Shown here: one piece after another, positions 30,765 to 40,549 of the stretch
How the letters are laid out: each line of letters starts with the position of its first letter
Numbering within the stretch: the stretch's first letter is position 1
Source: Staphylococcus americanisciuri
GTDB taxonomy: Bacteria; Bacillota; Bacilli; Staphylococcales; Staphylococcaceae
DNA length: 64,000 nucleotides
Direction: 5' to 3'
Assembly (NCBI RefSeq): GCF_024814435.1
Contig: NZ_JANUXY010000001.1
Span: forward strand, 389,772-453,771
Program-made: the position numbers and the translations under genes
The notes under the pieces: model-generated
What the model was told of the DNA's origin: nothing
Databases searched by the model: none
The model's input: only the letters and a program-made list of their open reading frames with translations

Positions 30765-30900
30765 ATGGAATCTCATTTGCTAAAAGATTCCATTGATCCA
30801 TGATGAGTAAGTGTGGAAAAGCGTATTTTCACGCCACCTAGTTACTGACTTTTACAACACTTTCCTCACTTTGAATAGTCTTTCTATTAATATCTCAACC
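30765..30900. repeat. Modular palindromic intergenic repeat, copy 1
   Basis: The 350-bp gap between nrdR and gapB has no gene. It holds a perfect 9-bp hairpin, ATGGAATCT (30765-30773) with AGATTCCAT (30785-30793), then a second stem around 30811-30835. An 80-bp segment follows at 30821-30900, and matches, base for base along most of its length, the segment at 56734-56813 (shared TTTTACAAC, CTCACTTTG, TAGTCTTT, CTATTAAT). It is an interspersed repeat of unknown function. Confidence 0.6.
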
Positions 30901-30942
30901 GTTCTCTACATACCATTACTTTAGCGCGTAAATCCTTCTTAA

Positions 30943-30990
30943 ATAAAAATAAAAAGACTGAACGTCTGAATACAAGATTCAAAGTTCAGC
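30943..30990 (-). terminator. Intrinsic terminator after gapB
   Basis: On the minus strand CTGAAC (30989-30984) pairs with GTTCAG (30963-30958), with an inner ATTCA-type stem. TCTTTTTATTTTTATTT follows. It is 18 bases past the gapB stop. Confidence 0.8.
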
Positions 30991-31008
30991 CCTATGTTAT
31001 ATCGTTAA

Positions 31009-32010
31009 TTATGCAATCCCTTTAGCAATCAATTGTAGCACATCTACTACACGATTAGAGTAACCCCATTCGTTATCGTACCATGCTAATACTTTGACTT
31101 TCTTTTCACCCATAACAATGGTAGATGGTGCATCAACAATTGCTGAGTGTGGGTTTGTCATAAAGTCATCTGATACAAGTGGTACATCAACCGTTTCAAC
31201 AACACCATCCAGGTTGTTTTGTCGGAACAATTCATTCACTTGTTCTTTTGTCACTGATTGTTTTAAGTCTACAACCAAGTCTACAAGTGACACATTTTTA
31301 GTTGGAACACGCAATGCCATGCCATGTAACTTACCTTCTAATTCAGGTAAAACCAATGCAAGTGCTTTTGCAGCACCAGTTGATGTTGGAATAATACTTT
31401 CGAATGCTGCACGTGCGCGACGTAAATCTTTATGTGGATTATCTAGGTTGTTTTGATCATTTGTCACTGCATGTACTGTTGTCATCAAGCCATTCTCAAT
31501 ACCAAATTCATCATTCAATAATTTAGCGATCGGTGCTAAGCAGTTAGTTGTGCATGATGCATTGCTGAAAACGTCGTACTTTTCAACATCTAACGCATCG
31601 TCGTTGACACCTTTCACGATTGTTTGAACGTCTCCACCTTTTGATGGACCTGTTAATATAACTTTTTTAGCGCCCGCTTTAATATGCGCAATTGCTTTGT
31701 CACCATGGTTGAACTTGCCAGTTGCTTCTACAACAATATCGATTCCTAAATCTTTCCATGGTAAATTTTCTGGATTTCGGTCTGAAGTAAGCTGAATGTC
31801 TTTACCATCTACTTTAATGCCATTCTCTGTTGCTTCAACTGTCTTATTGAATAATCCATGGGTTGTGTCATACTTAATAAGATGAGCTATTGTTTCAGGT
31901 GGGTAACTCGCATTAATTGCTACCACCTCGATATCCTCATTATTTAAAGCAATACGTAATACCATACGGCCAATACGACCTAATCCATTAATCGCAATCT
32001 TTGTCGTCAT
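31009..32010 (-). CDS. gapB: Glyceraldehyde-3-phosphate dehydrogenase, gluconeogenic type
   Basis: About 333 residues, with the NAD(P) fold GLGRIGR at the start and the catalytic Cys in NASCTTNCLAPIAK (about residue 151). The catalytic His lies in GLMTTVHAVT. Proteins of this branch with INASYPPETIAHLIKYDTTHG near residues 33-53 are the GapB type, which favours NADPH and works in gluconeogenesis. The ATG at 32010 has AAGGAGTG upstream; a GTG four codons earlier overlaps it. A near-perfect cre site overlaps the -35 region (32077-32090), consistent with glucose repression. Confidence 0.94.
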   Translation of the reverse strand: MTTKIAINGLGRIGRMVLRIALNNEDIEVVAINASYPPETIAHLIKYDTTHGLFNKTVEATENGIKVDGKDIQLTSDRNPENLPWKDLGIDIVVEATGKFNHGDKAIAHIKAGAKKVILTGPSKGGDVQTIVKGVNDDALDVEKYDVFSNASCTTNCLAPIAKLLNDEFGIENGLMTTVHAVTNDQNNLDNPHKDLRRARAAFESIIPTSTGAAKALALVLPELEGKLHGMALRVPTKNVSLVDLVVDLKQSVTKEQVNELFRQNNLDGVVETVDVPLVSDDFMTNPHSAIVDAPSTIVMGEKKVKVLAWYDNEWGYSNRVVDVLQLIAKGIA

Positions 32011-32053
32011 GTTAAAAAGCACTCCTTAAAAATGTGTTATACTTATATCAAAG

Positions 32054-32090
32054 AGTATAACATAATATGGAATAATTGAAACCGTTTTCC
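32054..32090 (-). promoter_or_regulatory. gapB promoter with overlapping cre operator
   Basis: TGAAACCGTTTTCC at 32077-32090 matches the CcpA cre consensus TGWAANCGNTNWCA in all but the last base. The likely gapB promoter is TTTCAA (32081-32076), 16 bases, then TATACT (32059-32054), so the operator covers the -35 element. Repression by CcpA, or a dedicated glycolytic repressor, is the inference. Confidence 0.6.
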
Positions 32091-32139
32091 TCATTATTTT
32101 TATTTATAACACATAATTTGATTGATGAATGCCTAAAAA

Positions 32140-32223
32140 TTAATAGGTTCCTTGTAGCATGAAAATCATAGAATAAAACAGAGCCATTAATAATTTTGAG
32201 AAAATACGATGCCTGTTCTCCAT
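32140..32223 (-). CDS. Possible 27-residue peptide
   Basis: A frame from the ATG at 32223 to the TAA at 32140 encodes MENRHRIFSKLLMALFYSMI plus seven residues: a basic start followed by a hydrophobic helix. A GAGGAGG motif lies about 20 bases upstream, too far for a normal start. It sits in the 320-bp gap between coaE and gapB. It may be chance. Confidence 0.2.
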   Translation of the reverse strand: MENRHRIFSKLLMALFYSMIFMLQGTY

Positions 32224-32280
32224 AATATTTACCGTCTGTAGTACCTCCTCTAAGTTCTATACATTTTTCTATAATGACAA

Positions 32281-32313
32281 AAAGCGCACAATCAAAAGTT
32301 GACTGTACGCTTT
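32281..32313. repeat. Hairpin shared with interspersed repeats
   Basis: AAAGCG (32281-32286) pairs with CGCTTT (32308-32313), with inner ACA/TGT and TCAA/TTGA pairs and two fixed A-C mismatches. Nearly the same hairpin is found inside the repeat units at 10192-10219 and 63180-63207. It follows the coaE stop and may act as its terminator. Confidence 0.55.
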
Positions 32314-32331
32314 AAGGAGAGATTATAAATA

Positions 32332-32949
32332 TTATTCTTCAGTTGAATATGGTTCAAGAAACCCTTTTTGAATGAGCAATCGTTCAACATTTTGCTTTAA
32401 TTCTAATGTTGTACCTAGATTATCGATAACTACATCCGCCATTCTACTTTTTTTATCAATTGATATTTGACTATATACACGCGCTTTAGCATCTTCAAGC
32501 GATAAGTCGTTGCGTGCCATTAGACGATCCACTTGAATTGACTCTGAAGCATATACAAGCCATACTTCATCTACTGTATCTTCAAGGTTATTTTCATATA
32601 ACAATGGGATATCCATGATGACATGATGTCCCTCTTTTAACCAAGCGTTTTTCTCTGCTTCCATTAATTCTCGAACTTTTGGATGCACAATTGCATTCAA
32701 TTTTTCACGCAACGCACTATCATAAAACACTTGCTCACCAACATATGCACGATCCATTTCTCCATTTTCAGTGATCGCTGCATCTCCAAAAAGTGCATGT
32801 ACTTGTTGCAATCCTTCTGAGCCTTTCTCGACTGCTTTACGTGCAGCAATATCCGCATCTACAATTTTAAAACCATGTGCTGATAACAATTGTGCAACTG
32901 TCGATTTACCTGTCGCAATTCCTCCAGTTAATCCTATTACTTTTGGCAT
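32332..32949 (-). CDS. coaE: Dephospho-CoA kinase
   Basis: About 205 residues; phosphorylates dephospho-CoA in the last step of CoA synthesis. The P-loop is [15 protein letters not shown] (about residues 6-20). [13 protein letters not shown] and [13 protein letters not shown] are the CoA- and substrate-site motifs. I start at the ATG at 32949 ([10 protein letters not shown]), with AGAGGGAAAT upstream. A longer reading would overlap mutM and add unrelated residues. It follows mutM within 13 bp, so polA-mutM-coaE form one DNA-repair/CoA operon as in other Bacilli. Confidence 0.96.
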   Translation of the reverse strand: MPKVIGLTGGIATGKSTVAQLLSAHGFKIVDADIAARKAVEKGSEGLQQVHALFGDAAITENGEMDRAYVGEQVFYDSALREKLNAIVHPKVRELMEAEKNAWLKEGHHVIMDIPLLYENNLEDTVDEVWLVYASESIQVDRLMARNDLSLEDAKARVYSQISIDKKSRMADVVIDNLGTTLELKQNVERLLIQKGFLEPYSTEE

Positions 32950-32962
32950 AATTTCCCTCTTT

Positions 32963-33835
32963 CTAATGCTGACAATGCTCACAATAGTGTGTATTTCTGC
33001 CACCAATCATAGCTGTTGTAATAGCACTACCACAACTTGAGCATGTCTTTTGCTTATATACTTTTAAGTTGTTTTGCATTGTACCACGCTGACCATCTGC
33101 ATGAACATAATCCGATATACTTGTCCCACCACTTTGTATACCCATATCCAAAACTTTTACAACACTGCGAAAAACAGCTTGTCGTTGTACTACTGTCAGT
33201 GCATTTGCAGGCGTATGTGGGTTTATTTTGGCATCAAATAAAGCTTCACATGCATAGATATTACCACAACCAGCGATAACACGATGCTCTAATATCATTT
33301 GCTTAATGGGCATTTTTTGATACTTTTTATGAGCAAATTGGCTGAGATAATGCGCTTCTGCTTCATCAGAGAAAGGCTCAGGTGCAATTTCATTAATTGA
33401 AGGATAGTCAGTTAACATCGCCACATTACGTATTTCGCCAAACCTACGAATATCTGAATAAATCAATTTAAGACCATTGTTCAGATGAAATACAACATGC
33501 CAATGTTTGCGATAATTAGCTATGACAATATCTTCAATTTTACTTGCAACAAAAAAGCCTCCAGCCATACCAAGATGAGCAATCAATGTACGCTCATGAT
33601 TCTCATTTTTGAGCTTATATAATAAATATTTGCTACGACGTGTTACATCTTCAATCGTATAACCAATTGTATTCATTTTAAATGCTTCTAGTGATATTCC
33701 TTTAATAATCGTCTCTTTTCCTGTTGCCTTTCCCTCTATCACTTTATTTGAGAAGGTCACGTCAATGATGCGTTGTCCAATCACATGCGGAACGATTCCC
33801 CGCTTGACATGTTCGACTTCTGGTAATTCTGGCAT
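32963..33835 (-). CDS. mutM: Formamidopyrimidine-DNA glycosylase
   Basis: About 290 residues. After Met removal the catalytic proline is exposed: [12 protein letters not shown]. The Fpg helix-two-turn-helix ([14 protein letters not shown]) and C-terminal zinc finger ([14 protein letters not shown]...CEHC) are intact. It removes 8-oxoguanine and ring-opened purines. Two adjacent ATGs exist (33838 and 33835). The chemistry requires Pro at position 2, so the second is the functional start. It lies 17 bp after polA. Confidence 0.97.
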   Translation of the reverse strand: MPELPEVEHVKRGIVPHVIGQRIIDVTFSNKVIEGKATGKETIIKGISLEAFKMNTIGYTIEDVTRRSKYLLYKLKNENHERTLIAHLGMAGGFFVASKIEDIVIANYRKHWHVVFHLNNGLKLIYSDIRRFGEIRNVAMLTDYPSINEIAPEPFSDEAEAHYLSQFAHKKYQKMPIKQMILEHRVIAGCGNIYACEALFDAKINPHTPANALTVVQRQAVFRSVVKVLDMGIQSGGTSISDYVHADGQRGTMQNNLKVYKQKTCSSCGSAITTAMIGGRNTHYCEHCQH

Positions 33836-33852
33836 CATTCATCTCTCCTCTA

Positions 33853-36480
33853 TTATTTGGCATCATACCATGTTGGACCATATTCAGACTCAACACTTAA
33901 TGGAACATCTAATTCTAAAGCTTCTACCATAATCTTTTCAACAAATTGACTAAATGCCTCTACTTCATCTTTTGGCACTTCAAAAATCAATTCATCGTGT
34001 ACTTGCAATAATAATTTGGCTTTAAAGTCTGTCGTTTGTACCGCATGCTTAAAATCAACCATTGCTTTCTTAATGATATCAGCAGCACTTCCTTGGATGG
34101 GTGAATTCATAGCCGTACGTTCCGCAAAGCCACGCTTATTAAAGTTACGACTTGTAATATCAGGTATGTAACGACGACGATTCAATAAAGTCTCAACATA
34201 CCCTTGCTGTTTTGCGTCTTGAACAATTGTTTCCATGTAGGTCTTCACACCCGGAAAGTGTGATAAATAATCATCAATGAACTGCTGTGCTTCTTTACGA
34301 GTAATACCTAAACTTTGGCTCAAACCGTAATCACTAATACCATAGACAATACCAAAGTTAACTGCTTTGGCTTGGCGACGCATCAATGACGTGACTTCAT
34401 CCTCAGCTACATTAAATACCTTCATCGCTGTTGTTGTATGAACATCTTCATTGTCAATAAAGGCTTTCTGTAACGTTGGATCTCCAGTTATATGGGCAAG
34501 AACACGCAATTCTATTTGGGAATAGTCCGCTGCTAATATCACATAATCTTCGTGTGATGACTTGAAAGCTTTGCGAATTTGACGCCCTTCTTCCAAGCGA
34601 ATCGGAATGTTTTGTAAGTTGGGATCTACAGACGATAAACGCCCTGTCTGTGCTAATGTCTGATTAAAGCGTGTGTGAATACGTTTATCTTTCCAGATCA
34701 CTTTTTGTAATCCTTCCACATAAGTTGATTGTAACTTCGCTAATGTTCGGTACGTCAGGATATTTTCAATAATTGGATGTTGCCCTGATAACTTTTCTAA
34801 TACATCGACTGCCGTTGAATAGCCTGTTTTGGTCTTCTTAATAATCGGCAAGCCAAGTTTCTCAAACAAAATAACACCCAATTGTTTTGGCGAATTGATG
34901 TTAAACGGTTCTCCTGCTTGTTCATGGATACTTTCAATCAGTTCATCTATGCGTTGTTGAAGATTTACTTCCATAGCTTTTAATGTTTCTTTATCCGTAT
35001 AGATACCTGTATATTCCATCTCACTCAATATTTCTGCCAATGGAAGTTCTAAATCTGTTAATAAATCAAGTTGTTGATGTGCCTCTAGTGTTTCAAGCAT
35101 TTGAGATTTTGATGTTTTAAGTGCATCGAGTATTGAAGCGATATGTGTATTTAAAACATCATCTTCTGGTATTTTATAAGACTTGCCTTTTCCATAGATA
35201 ACCACATCTTCTTGAACATACGTATCAGCAAAGCGTGACATCACTGAACTTACATCATCAATTGTTTGTGACGGATCAATTAAGTAACTTGCCAGCATTG
35301 CGTCAAACGTCACATGCTTTAGTGCAATCCCTAAACGTTTCATAGCAATATATAATTTTTTCGCATCATATGTTACTTTAGCAGCGTGTGGATTTTCTAA
35401 CCATTGTATCAGCGGTTGATACGCACTCATCGTATCCGTTGATGTTACAACATAGTGGTTCCCATCAAAAATACCGAATCGTAATAATGGGTCTTTTAAA
35501 TAATTGGCACCCGAAACTTCGATGTACACCATTGCTTCATTAAGATTCTCAAAATCAATCAATGACAAGTCTGTTGCCACTTCAAAAGTTTTAGCCGAAA
35601 CCTCTTCACTAGGACTACGGTCCACTTCATCAAGCAATTGACGAAATTCCAATTCTTTAAAAAGTGCAATTTTCTCAGATTCATCATAAGTTTCAGGCAA
35701 ACGTGTGTCTTTCAAGGAAACGCTAATAGGACTTTGACGATTAATTGTTGCCAATGTTTTACTCATTAAGGCATCGTCTTTGCTAGCAATTAACTTTTCC
35801 TTCAGTTTTTTTCCTGAAACACTATCAATTGCGTCATACACACCTTCTACAGTACCAAATTGATTCAGAAGCTTGATAGCTGTCTTTTCACCAACACCAG
35901 CAACACCTGGGATATTGTCTGATGCATCGCCCATTAATCCCTTCATATCAATAATTTGCTTTGGCGCTAACCCTTGATATTTTTCAGCAATAAATGCAGG
36001 TGTATAATGATCGACATCTGTAACACCTTTTTTTGTATAATAGATTGTGACATGATCAGAAGCGAGTTGCGTCAAGTCACGATCGCCAGTAATAATAATT
36101 GTTTGCATTCCTGCTTCGTCCGCTTCACGACTTAACGTACCAATAATATCATCGGCTTCGTAGTTATCTAACTCATATGTTTGTATCGCGTATGCCGCCA
36201 ATAACTGACGAATATATGGAAACTGCTCACTCAACTCTGGCGGTGTTTTTTGGCGTCCTCCTTTATACTCAGCATACTGTTCATGTCGAAAAGTTGTTTT
36301 CCCCGCATCAAATGCCACTAAAAAATGCGTGGGTTGTTCTTCTTTTAAAATTTTCTCGAGCAAACGCGCAAATCCGTATATCGCATTGGTATGAATACCT
36401 GCTTTGTTTTGTAACAATGGCAATGCATAAAAAGCACGAAAACTCAGGCTATTACCATCTATTAATATCAGTTTATCCAC
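33853..36480 (-). CDS. polA: DNA polymerase I
   Basis: An 875-residue repair and Okazaki-fragment polymerase. The N-terminal 5'-3' exonuclease (about 1-290) has MDKLILIDGNSLSFRAFYAL, DNYEADDIIGTLSREAD and QIIDMKGLMGDASDNIPG. The central 3'-5' exonuclease-like domain lacks a clear DxE motif, as in Bacillus enzymes, so proofreading is probably absent. The polymerase domain carries motif A (AADYSQIELRVLAHI), motif B (RRQAKAVNFGIVYGISDYG) and motif C (LLQVHDELIFE). First gene of polA-mutM-coaE. Confidence 0.98.
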   Translation of the reverse strand: MDKLILIDGNSLSFRAFYALPLLQNKAGIHTNAIYGFARLLEKILKEEQPTHFLVAFDAGKTTFRHEQYAEYKGGRQKTPPELSEQFPYIRQLLAAYAIQTYELDNYEADDIIGTLSREADEAGMQTIIITGDRDLTQLASDHVTIYYTKKGVTDVDHYTPAFIAEKYQGLAPKQIIDMKGLMGDASDNIPGVAGVGEKTAIKLLNQFGTVEGVYDAIDSVSGKKLKEKLIASKDDALMSKTLATINRQSPISVSLKDTRLPETYDESEKIALFKELEFRQLLDEVDRSPSEEVSAKTFEVATDLSLIDFENLNEAMVYIEVSGANYLKDPLLRFGIFDGNHYVVTSTDTMSAYQPLIQWLENPHAAKVTYDAKKLYIAMKRLGIALKHVTFDAMLASYLIDPSQTIDDVSSVMSRFADTYVQEDVVIYGKGKSYKIPEDDVLNTHIASILDALKTSKSQMLETLEAHQQLDLLTDLELPLAEILSEMEYTGIYTDKETLKAMEVNLQQRIDELIESIHEQAGEPFNINSPKQLGVILFEKLGLPIIKKTKTGYSTAVDVLEKLSGQHPIIENILTYRTLAKLQSTYVEGLQKVIWKDKRIHTRFNQTLAQTGRLSSVDPNLQNIPIRLEEGRQIRKAFKSSHEDYVILAADYSQIELRVLAHITGDPTLQKAFIDNEDVHTTTAMKVFNVAEDEVTSLMRRQAKAVNFGIVYGISDYGLSQSLGITRKEAQQFIDDYLSHFPGVKTYMETIVQDAKQQGYVETLLNRRRYIPDITSRNFNKRGFAERTAMNSPIQGSAADIIKKAMVDFKHAVQTTDFKAKLLLQVHDELIFEVPKDEVEAFSQFVEKIMVEALELDVPLSVESEYGPTWYDAK

Positions 36481-36555
36481 AGTTTTACCTCCAACAATAT
36501 TAATAGCTATATTTTATCACAGAATGCACTGAAACCCTATTTGTCAGTCTACAGA

Positions 36556-36589
36556 CAAAAATGGAACAGCTTTAAGCCATCCCATTTTG
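36556..36589 (-). terminator. Terminator after phoR
   Basis: On the minus strand AAAATGGGATGGCTT pairs with AAGCTGTTCCATTTTT (with one A-bulge and G-U pairs), ending in a run of T and lying just past the phoR stop. Confidence 0.7.
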
Positions 36590-36598
36590 TGTCTTTCA

Positions 36599-38308
36599 TT
36601 ATTTATCTTGTTCCGGTAATATCACTCTAAATATCGAGCCTTTTCCTTCTTCTGATACAACATCAATTTTACCCTGATACGCCTCAACAATATGCTTCGT
36701 GATGGATAAACCTAAACCTGTACCACCCGAATCTCTACTTCTTGCTTTATCGACACGATAGAACCTCTCAAAAATGCGATACTTTTCATTTGGATGAATG
36801 CCTATCCCTTGGTCTATCACTTCAATGACTTGCTGGTGCGGTTCACTATAGACGCGCAAAGTTACCCTTTTATACTCTGGGGAATAGTTCACAGCATTAG
36901 TCAGCAGATTCACCATTACTTGTGTCATTTTATCTTCATCTGCCATTGTATAAATATTATCACTAATGCAATCTTCAAGAACGATAGACTTCAAGTCAGC
37001 AATCGGTTTGATGCTTGACAATGCATTACGTGCAACATTAGTTAAGTCAATACGATGTTTTTCTAAAGTGGCATTTTGTTCGATTTTTGATAAATCTAAT
37101 AAATCTTCTACTAACGATTGGATTCTATTCGACTCTTTAAGAATAATTTCTAAAAACATATCTAAAGAAGCTGGATCATCTTTTGCACCATCTATTAATG
37201 TTTCAGCAAAGCCTTTAATAGATGTAATCGGTGTGCGCAACTCATGCGATACATTCGCAACAAAATCACGACGTAAATTTTCTAATTTTTTGAGGGCAGT
37301 AATATCATGTAATACAATAACCATCCCTTGTAGTCGTTTCTTTTTACTCGTCAAAATTGGCACACATGCAGCATCAAAAAACTTCTGATGAATATCATTA
37401 ACATGAATTTCAATTTGTTGATAAATACCTTTTTCAACTTTGTAGCCTTCCACAATCAATTGTTTAAGTGTTGGATGCAAGACAGATTCGTATTGTTGAT
37501 GTTCTACATTATCACCATTATGAAATATATCACTGTATGTTTTATTCGCAACTACGATTTCTCCTTGCTTATCAACCATCAATATCGCACTGGGAATATT
37601 TTCTAATGTGGTTAACAAACGATTGCGTTGCATTTTTTGAGCATGGTTTAACTTTTCTAAACGTCTAGCCAATACATTGATTGACACATACAACTCTTTC
37701 GTCTCTTTCACACTGCTCTCGGGCACACGGATATTATAATGCCCATCGGATAACAACGCAGTGGCATAGGACACTTCATTAATCGGCTGGATATACGTTC
37801 GGTTAATGTAACGAACAGTAAAGAAAATCAATCCAAGCGTAATCATAGCAATCAAAATTAAATATTTCCAAAATTGTAGTTGTAATTCATTGACCATTGC
37901 AAATTGGCCACTCATTAAGATACATGTCTTGCCCTGCTTAAACCCATACATATAAATGTTCGTTTTGTTATCAAGCTGATAGGTACTTTGTTGTTGTGAT
38001 AGTGCGTTTAACAACTGCGTTTTGTGTTTCAACAATAAAGGTTGCTGATCAGGATTCACAAGCGATTCATTACCATTCTCATAGATCAATACGGACGTTT
38101 GAAATTGTTTGGAGAGCGCTTCAAGTTTTGCATTATCTCCTGCATGATAAGCAGATAACAATGCTTCGGCTTCTTGGTTCGATTCTACTTGCTGGTGCGT
38201 CACAGCCGTTATATAAATACTATGGTGCACAAAAAAGCCAAGAACTAGAAAACTTACAACAATAATCGTTGTAAGTATTAATAATAGCTTATGATAAAAT
38301 TTGATCAT
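36599..38308 (-). CDS. phoR: Sensor histidine kinase PhoR (phosphate response)
   Basis: A 569-residue membrane kinase. Two membrane helices (about 9-28 and 147-166) flank an extracytoplasmic sensor domain. HAMP and PAS domains follow (LTTLENIPSAILMVDKQGEI), then the HisKA H-box VSHELRTPITSIKGFAETL and the ATPase N/G boxes (VNLLTNAVNYSP, DQGIGI, SGGTGLGLSITKHIVEAYQG). It starts directly after the phoP stop. This is the PhoR/PnpS family, which responds to phosphate limitation through PhoP. The location upstream of polA is the staphylococcal one. Confidence 0.93.
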   Translation of the reverse strand: MIKFYHKLLLILTTIIVVSFLVLGFFVHHSIYITAVTHQQVESNQEAEALLSAYHAGDNAKLEALSKQFQTSVLIYENGNESLVNPDQQPLLLKHKTQLLNALSQQQSTYQLDNKTNIYMYGFKQGKTCILMSGQFAMVNELQLQFWKYLILIAMITLGLIFFTVRYINRTYIQPINEVSYATALLSDGHYNIRVPESSVKETKELYVSINVLARRLEKLNHAQKMQRNRLLTTLENIPSAILMVDKQGEIVVANKTYSDIFHNGDNVEHQQYESVLHPTLKQLIVEGYKVEKGIYQQIEIHVNDIHQKFFDAACVPILTSKKKRLQGMVIVLHDITALKKLENLRRDFVANVSHELRTPITSIKGFAETLIDGAKDDPASLDMFLEIILKESNRIQSLVEDLLDLSKIEQNATLEKHRIDLTNVARNALSSIKPIADLKSIVLEDCISDNIYTMADEDKMTQVMVNLLTNAVNYSPEYKRVTLRVYSEPHQQVIEVIDQGIGIHPNEKYRIFERFYRVDKARSRDSGGTGLGLSITKHIVEAYQGKIDVVSEEGKGSIFRVILPEQDK

Positions 38309-39010
38309 CTATTTTGGACGCTCCAATTTGTAACCAAGACCACGTACTGTTTTTATCAATTGTGGCTTCTTAGGGTTTTCTTCAAGCTTTTCTCTCAAAT
38401 GACTGATATGGACATCAACAATTCTTGAGTCACCAGCAAATTCATAGTTCCAAACAGAATTCAACATGTGTTCACGAGTGATAACACGCCCTTGACGCTC
38501 AATCAAATATAATAAAAGTTCAAACTCTTTTGGCGTCAATTCGACTAATTGGTCACCACGATACACTTCAAAGAATTCTGGTCGTATGCGCAATGCACCA
38601 ATGTGAATATCTTCATCCTCATTATCTTGTTGCCATTCAGCAGCGTTTACACGTCGTAAGATAGCTTTTACACGTGCAACTACTTCTCTTGGTGAAAAAG
38701 GCTTTGTCATATAATCATCAGCACCAAGCTCTAGACCAAGAACACGATCAAATGCATCATCCTTCGCAGTCAGCATCAAAATAGGCACTGAGTTCTTGTT
38801 CGCTCGAATCATTTTACAAACTTCAATGCCGTCTTTTTTAGGTAGCATTAAATCAAGAACGATAATATCAGGTTTGACTTCATCAACTTTCTCTAGGGCT
38901 TCTTCCCCATCTTGTGCAATTTCAATGAGATATCCTGCCTGTTCAAGATTATATTTCAGTAATGTAACGATTGAATGTTCATCATCAACAACAAGTACTT
39001 TCTGAACCAT
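38309..39010 (-). CDS. phoP: Response regulator PhoP
   Basis: About 233 residues: a receiver domain with the acidic pocket VVDDE, phospho-acceptor Asp in IIVLDLMLPKKDG (about residue 53) and Lys in MTKPFSPREVVARV, followed by an OmpR-type winged helix (LTPKEFELLLYLIERQGRVI, VDVHISHLREKLE). It regulates phosphate uptake genes. The ATG at 39010 is seven bases past GGGAGGT; a GTG one codon earlier is a weaker choice. phoR begins at the next base after its stop. Confidence 0.94.
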   Translation of the reverse strand: MVQKVLVVDDEHSIVTLLKYNLEQAGYLIEIAQDGEEALEKVDEVKPDIIVLDLMLPKKDGIEVCKMIRANKNSVPILMLTAKDDAFDRVLGLELGADDYMTKPFSPREVVARVKAILRRVNAAEWQQDNEDEDIHIGALRIRPEFFEVYRGDQLVELTPKEFELLLYLIERQGRVITREHMLNSVWNYEFAGDSRIVDVHISHLREKLEENPKKPQLIKTVRGLGYKLERPK

Positions 39011-39128
39011 CACGCCTACCTCCCAATTTATTTAAAGTTATTATACCTTAAAATAATGATGCAATAAGAAACTTTACAATATTTTAATATGAACTTAACA
39101 TTATGAAAGCATGATTGTTATAGAACTA

Positions 39129-39164
39129 CAAATGGTCAGACATACGAATACGCCCGACCATTTG
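39129..39164. terminator. Bidirectional terminator between icd and phoP
   Basis: CAAATGGTC (39129-39137) pairs with GACCATTTG (39156-39164), with inner ATAC/GTAT. T-rich sequence follows on the plus side, and TAGTTCTATAAC on the minus side. Ends the gltA-icd transcript. Confidence 0.65.
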
Positions 39165-39239
39165 TTTTCATATTTAAATAGTTGAATGAAATATTAACAT
39201 TGTAAATAATTTCATTACCCTAAGTTATACTTCATACGA

Positions 39240-40502
39240 TTATAAGTTTTTAATTAATTCATCAGCAAATTCTGATGTTGATACTTCAGTTGCACCATCC
39301 ATTAAACGTGCAAAGTCATAAGTTACGACTTTAGATGCAATTGTTTTTTCAACTGAAGCTGTAATTAAGTCAGCTGCTTCTTGCCAACCAAGATGTTCTA
39401 ACATTAATACACCAGATAACAATACTGATGATGGATTTACTTTGTTTAAGCCAGCATATTTTGGCGCCGTTCCATGCGTTGCTTCAAAAATAGCATGACC
39501 TGTTTCATAGTTGATGTTTGCACCTGGCGCAATACCAATACCACCAACCTGTGCAGCTAATGCATCTGAAATGTAGTCACCGTTTAAGTTCATTGTTGCA
39601 ACGACATCATGTTCAGCTGGACGTGTTAAAATTTGTTGTAAGAAGATGTCTGCAATAGAATCTTTAACAATAATCTTACCGTCTTTTTCTGCTTGTTCTT
39701 GTGCAGCATTAGCAGCATCTTTGCCTTCAGCTTCAACAAGACGATCGTATTGTTGCCATGTAAATACTTTGTCGCCAAACTCTGCTTCTGCTAAATCGTA
39801 ACCCCATTGTTTGAAGCCACCTTCTGTAAACTTCATAATATTTCCTTTGTGTACAAGTGTTACAGATTTACGATTATTATCTAAAGCATATTGAATTGCA
39901 GCGCGTACTAATCTTTCTGTCCCTTCTTTAGAGACTGGCTTAATACCGATACCTGATGTTTCAGGGAAGCGGATATTTTTGGCGCCCATCTCATTTTGTA
40001 AGAAATCGATTACTTTCTTAACTTCTGCAGTACCTTCTTTGAATTCAATTCCCGCATAAATATCTTCAGTGTTTTCGCGGAAGATAACCATATCTGTATC
40101 TTCTGGACGCTTAACAGGAGATGGTACCCCTTGGAACCAACGTACTGGACGTAAACATGTGAACAAGTCTAACTCTTGTCTTAATGCTACATTCAATGAA
40201 CGAATACCTCCACCGATTGGCGTTGTTAATGGACCTTTAATAGCAATTAAATATGATTTGATTGTATCTAATGTCTCTGCAGGCAACCATTCACCTGTTT
40301 CATCAAATGCTTTCTGACCCGCTAGTACTTCTTTCCAAGCAATCTCTTTTTTGCCATCATAGGCTTTTTTGACAGCTTCATCAATTACTCGACTAGCTGC
40401 TGACCAAATATCTGGTCCGATACCATCACCAATAATAAATGGAATAATCGGTTGATCTGGAACTTGTAACCCATTGTCCGTTTTAACGATTTTTTCACTC
40501 AT
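39240..40502 (-). CDS. icd: Isocitrate dehydrogenase (NADP+)
   Basis: A 420-residue enzyme oxidising isocitrate to 2-oxoglutarate. The substrate-binding [20 protein letters not shown] (about residues 104-123) and [14 protein letters not shown] are typical. Further motifs are [36 protein letters not shown] and HGTAPKYAG with NADP-type residues. It follows gltA after 47 bp in a TCA operon. The ATG at 40502 is preceded by TTGGAGGTTATTAG. No anomalies. Confidence 0.97.
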   Translation of the reverse strand: MSEKIVKTDNGLQVPDQPIIPFIIGDGIGPDIWSAASRVIDEAVKKAYDGKKEIAWKEVLAGQKAFDETGEWLPAETLDTIKSYLIAIKGPLTTPIGGGIRSLNVALRQELDLFTCLRPVRWFQGVPSPVKRPEDTDMVIFRENTEDIYAGIEFKEGTAEVKKVIDFLQNEMGAKNIRFPETSGIGIKPVSKEGTERLVRAAIQYALDNNRKSVTLVHKGNIMKFTEGGFKQWGYDLAEAEFGDKVFTWQQYDRLVEAEGKDAANAAQEQAEKDGKIIVKDSIADIFLQQILTRPAEHDVVATMNLNGDYISDALAAQVGGIGIAPGANINYETGHAIFEATHGTAPKYAGLNKVNPSSVLLSGVLMLEHLGWQEAADLITASVEKTIASKVVTYDFARLMDGATEVSTSEFADELIKNL

Positions 40503-40549
40503 TGTCTAATAACCTCCAAAAATTGTTTAGTGCTTAATCAGAAAATATT

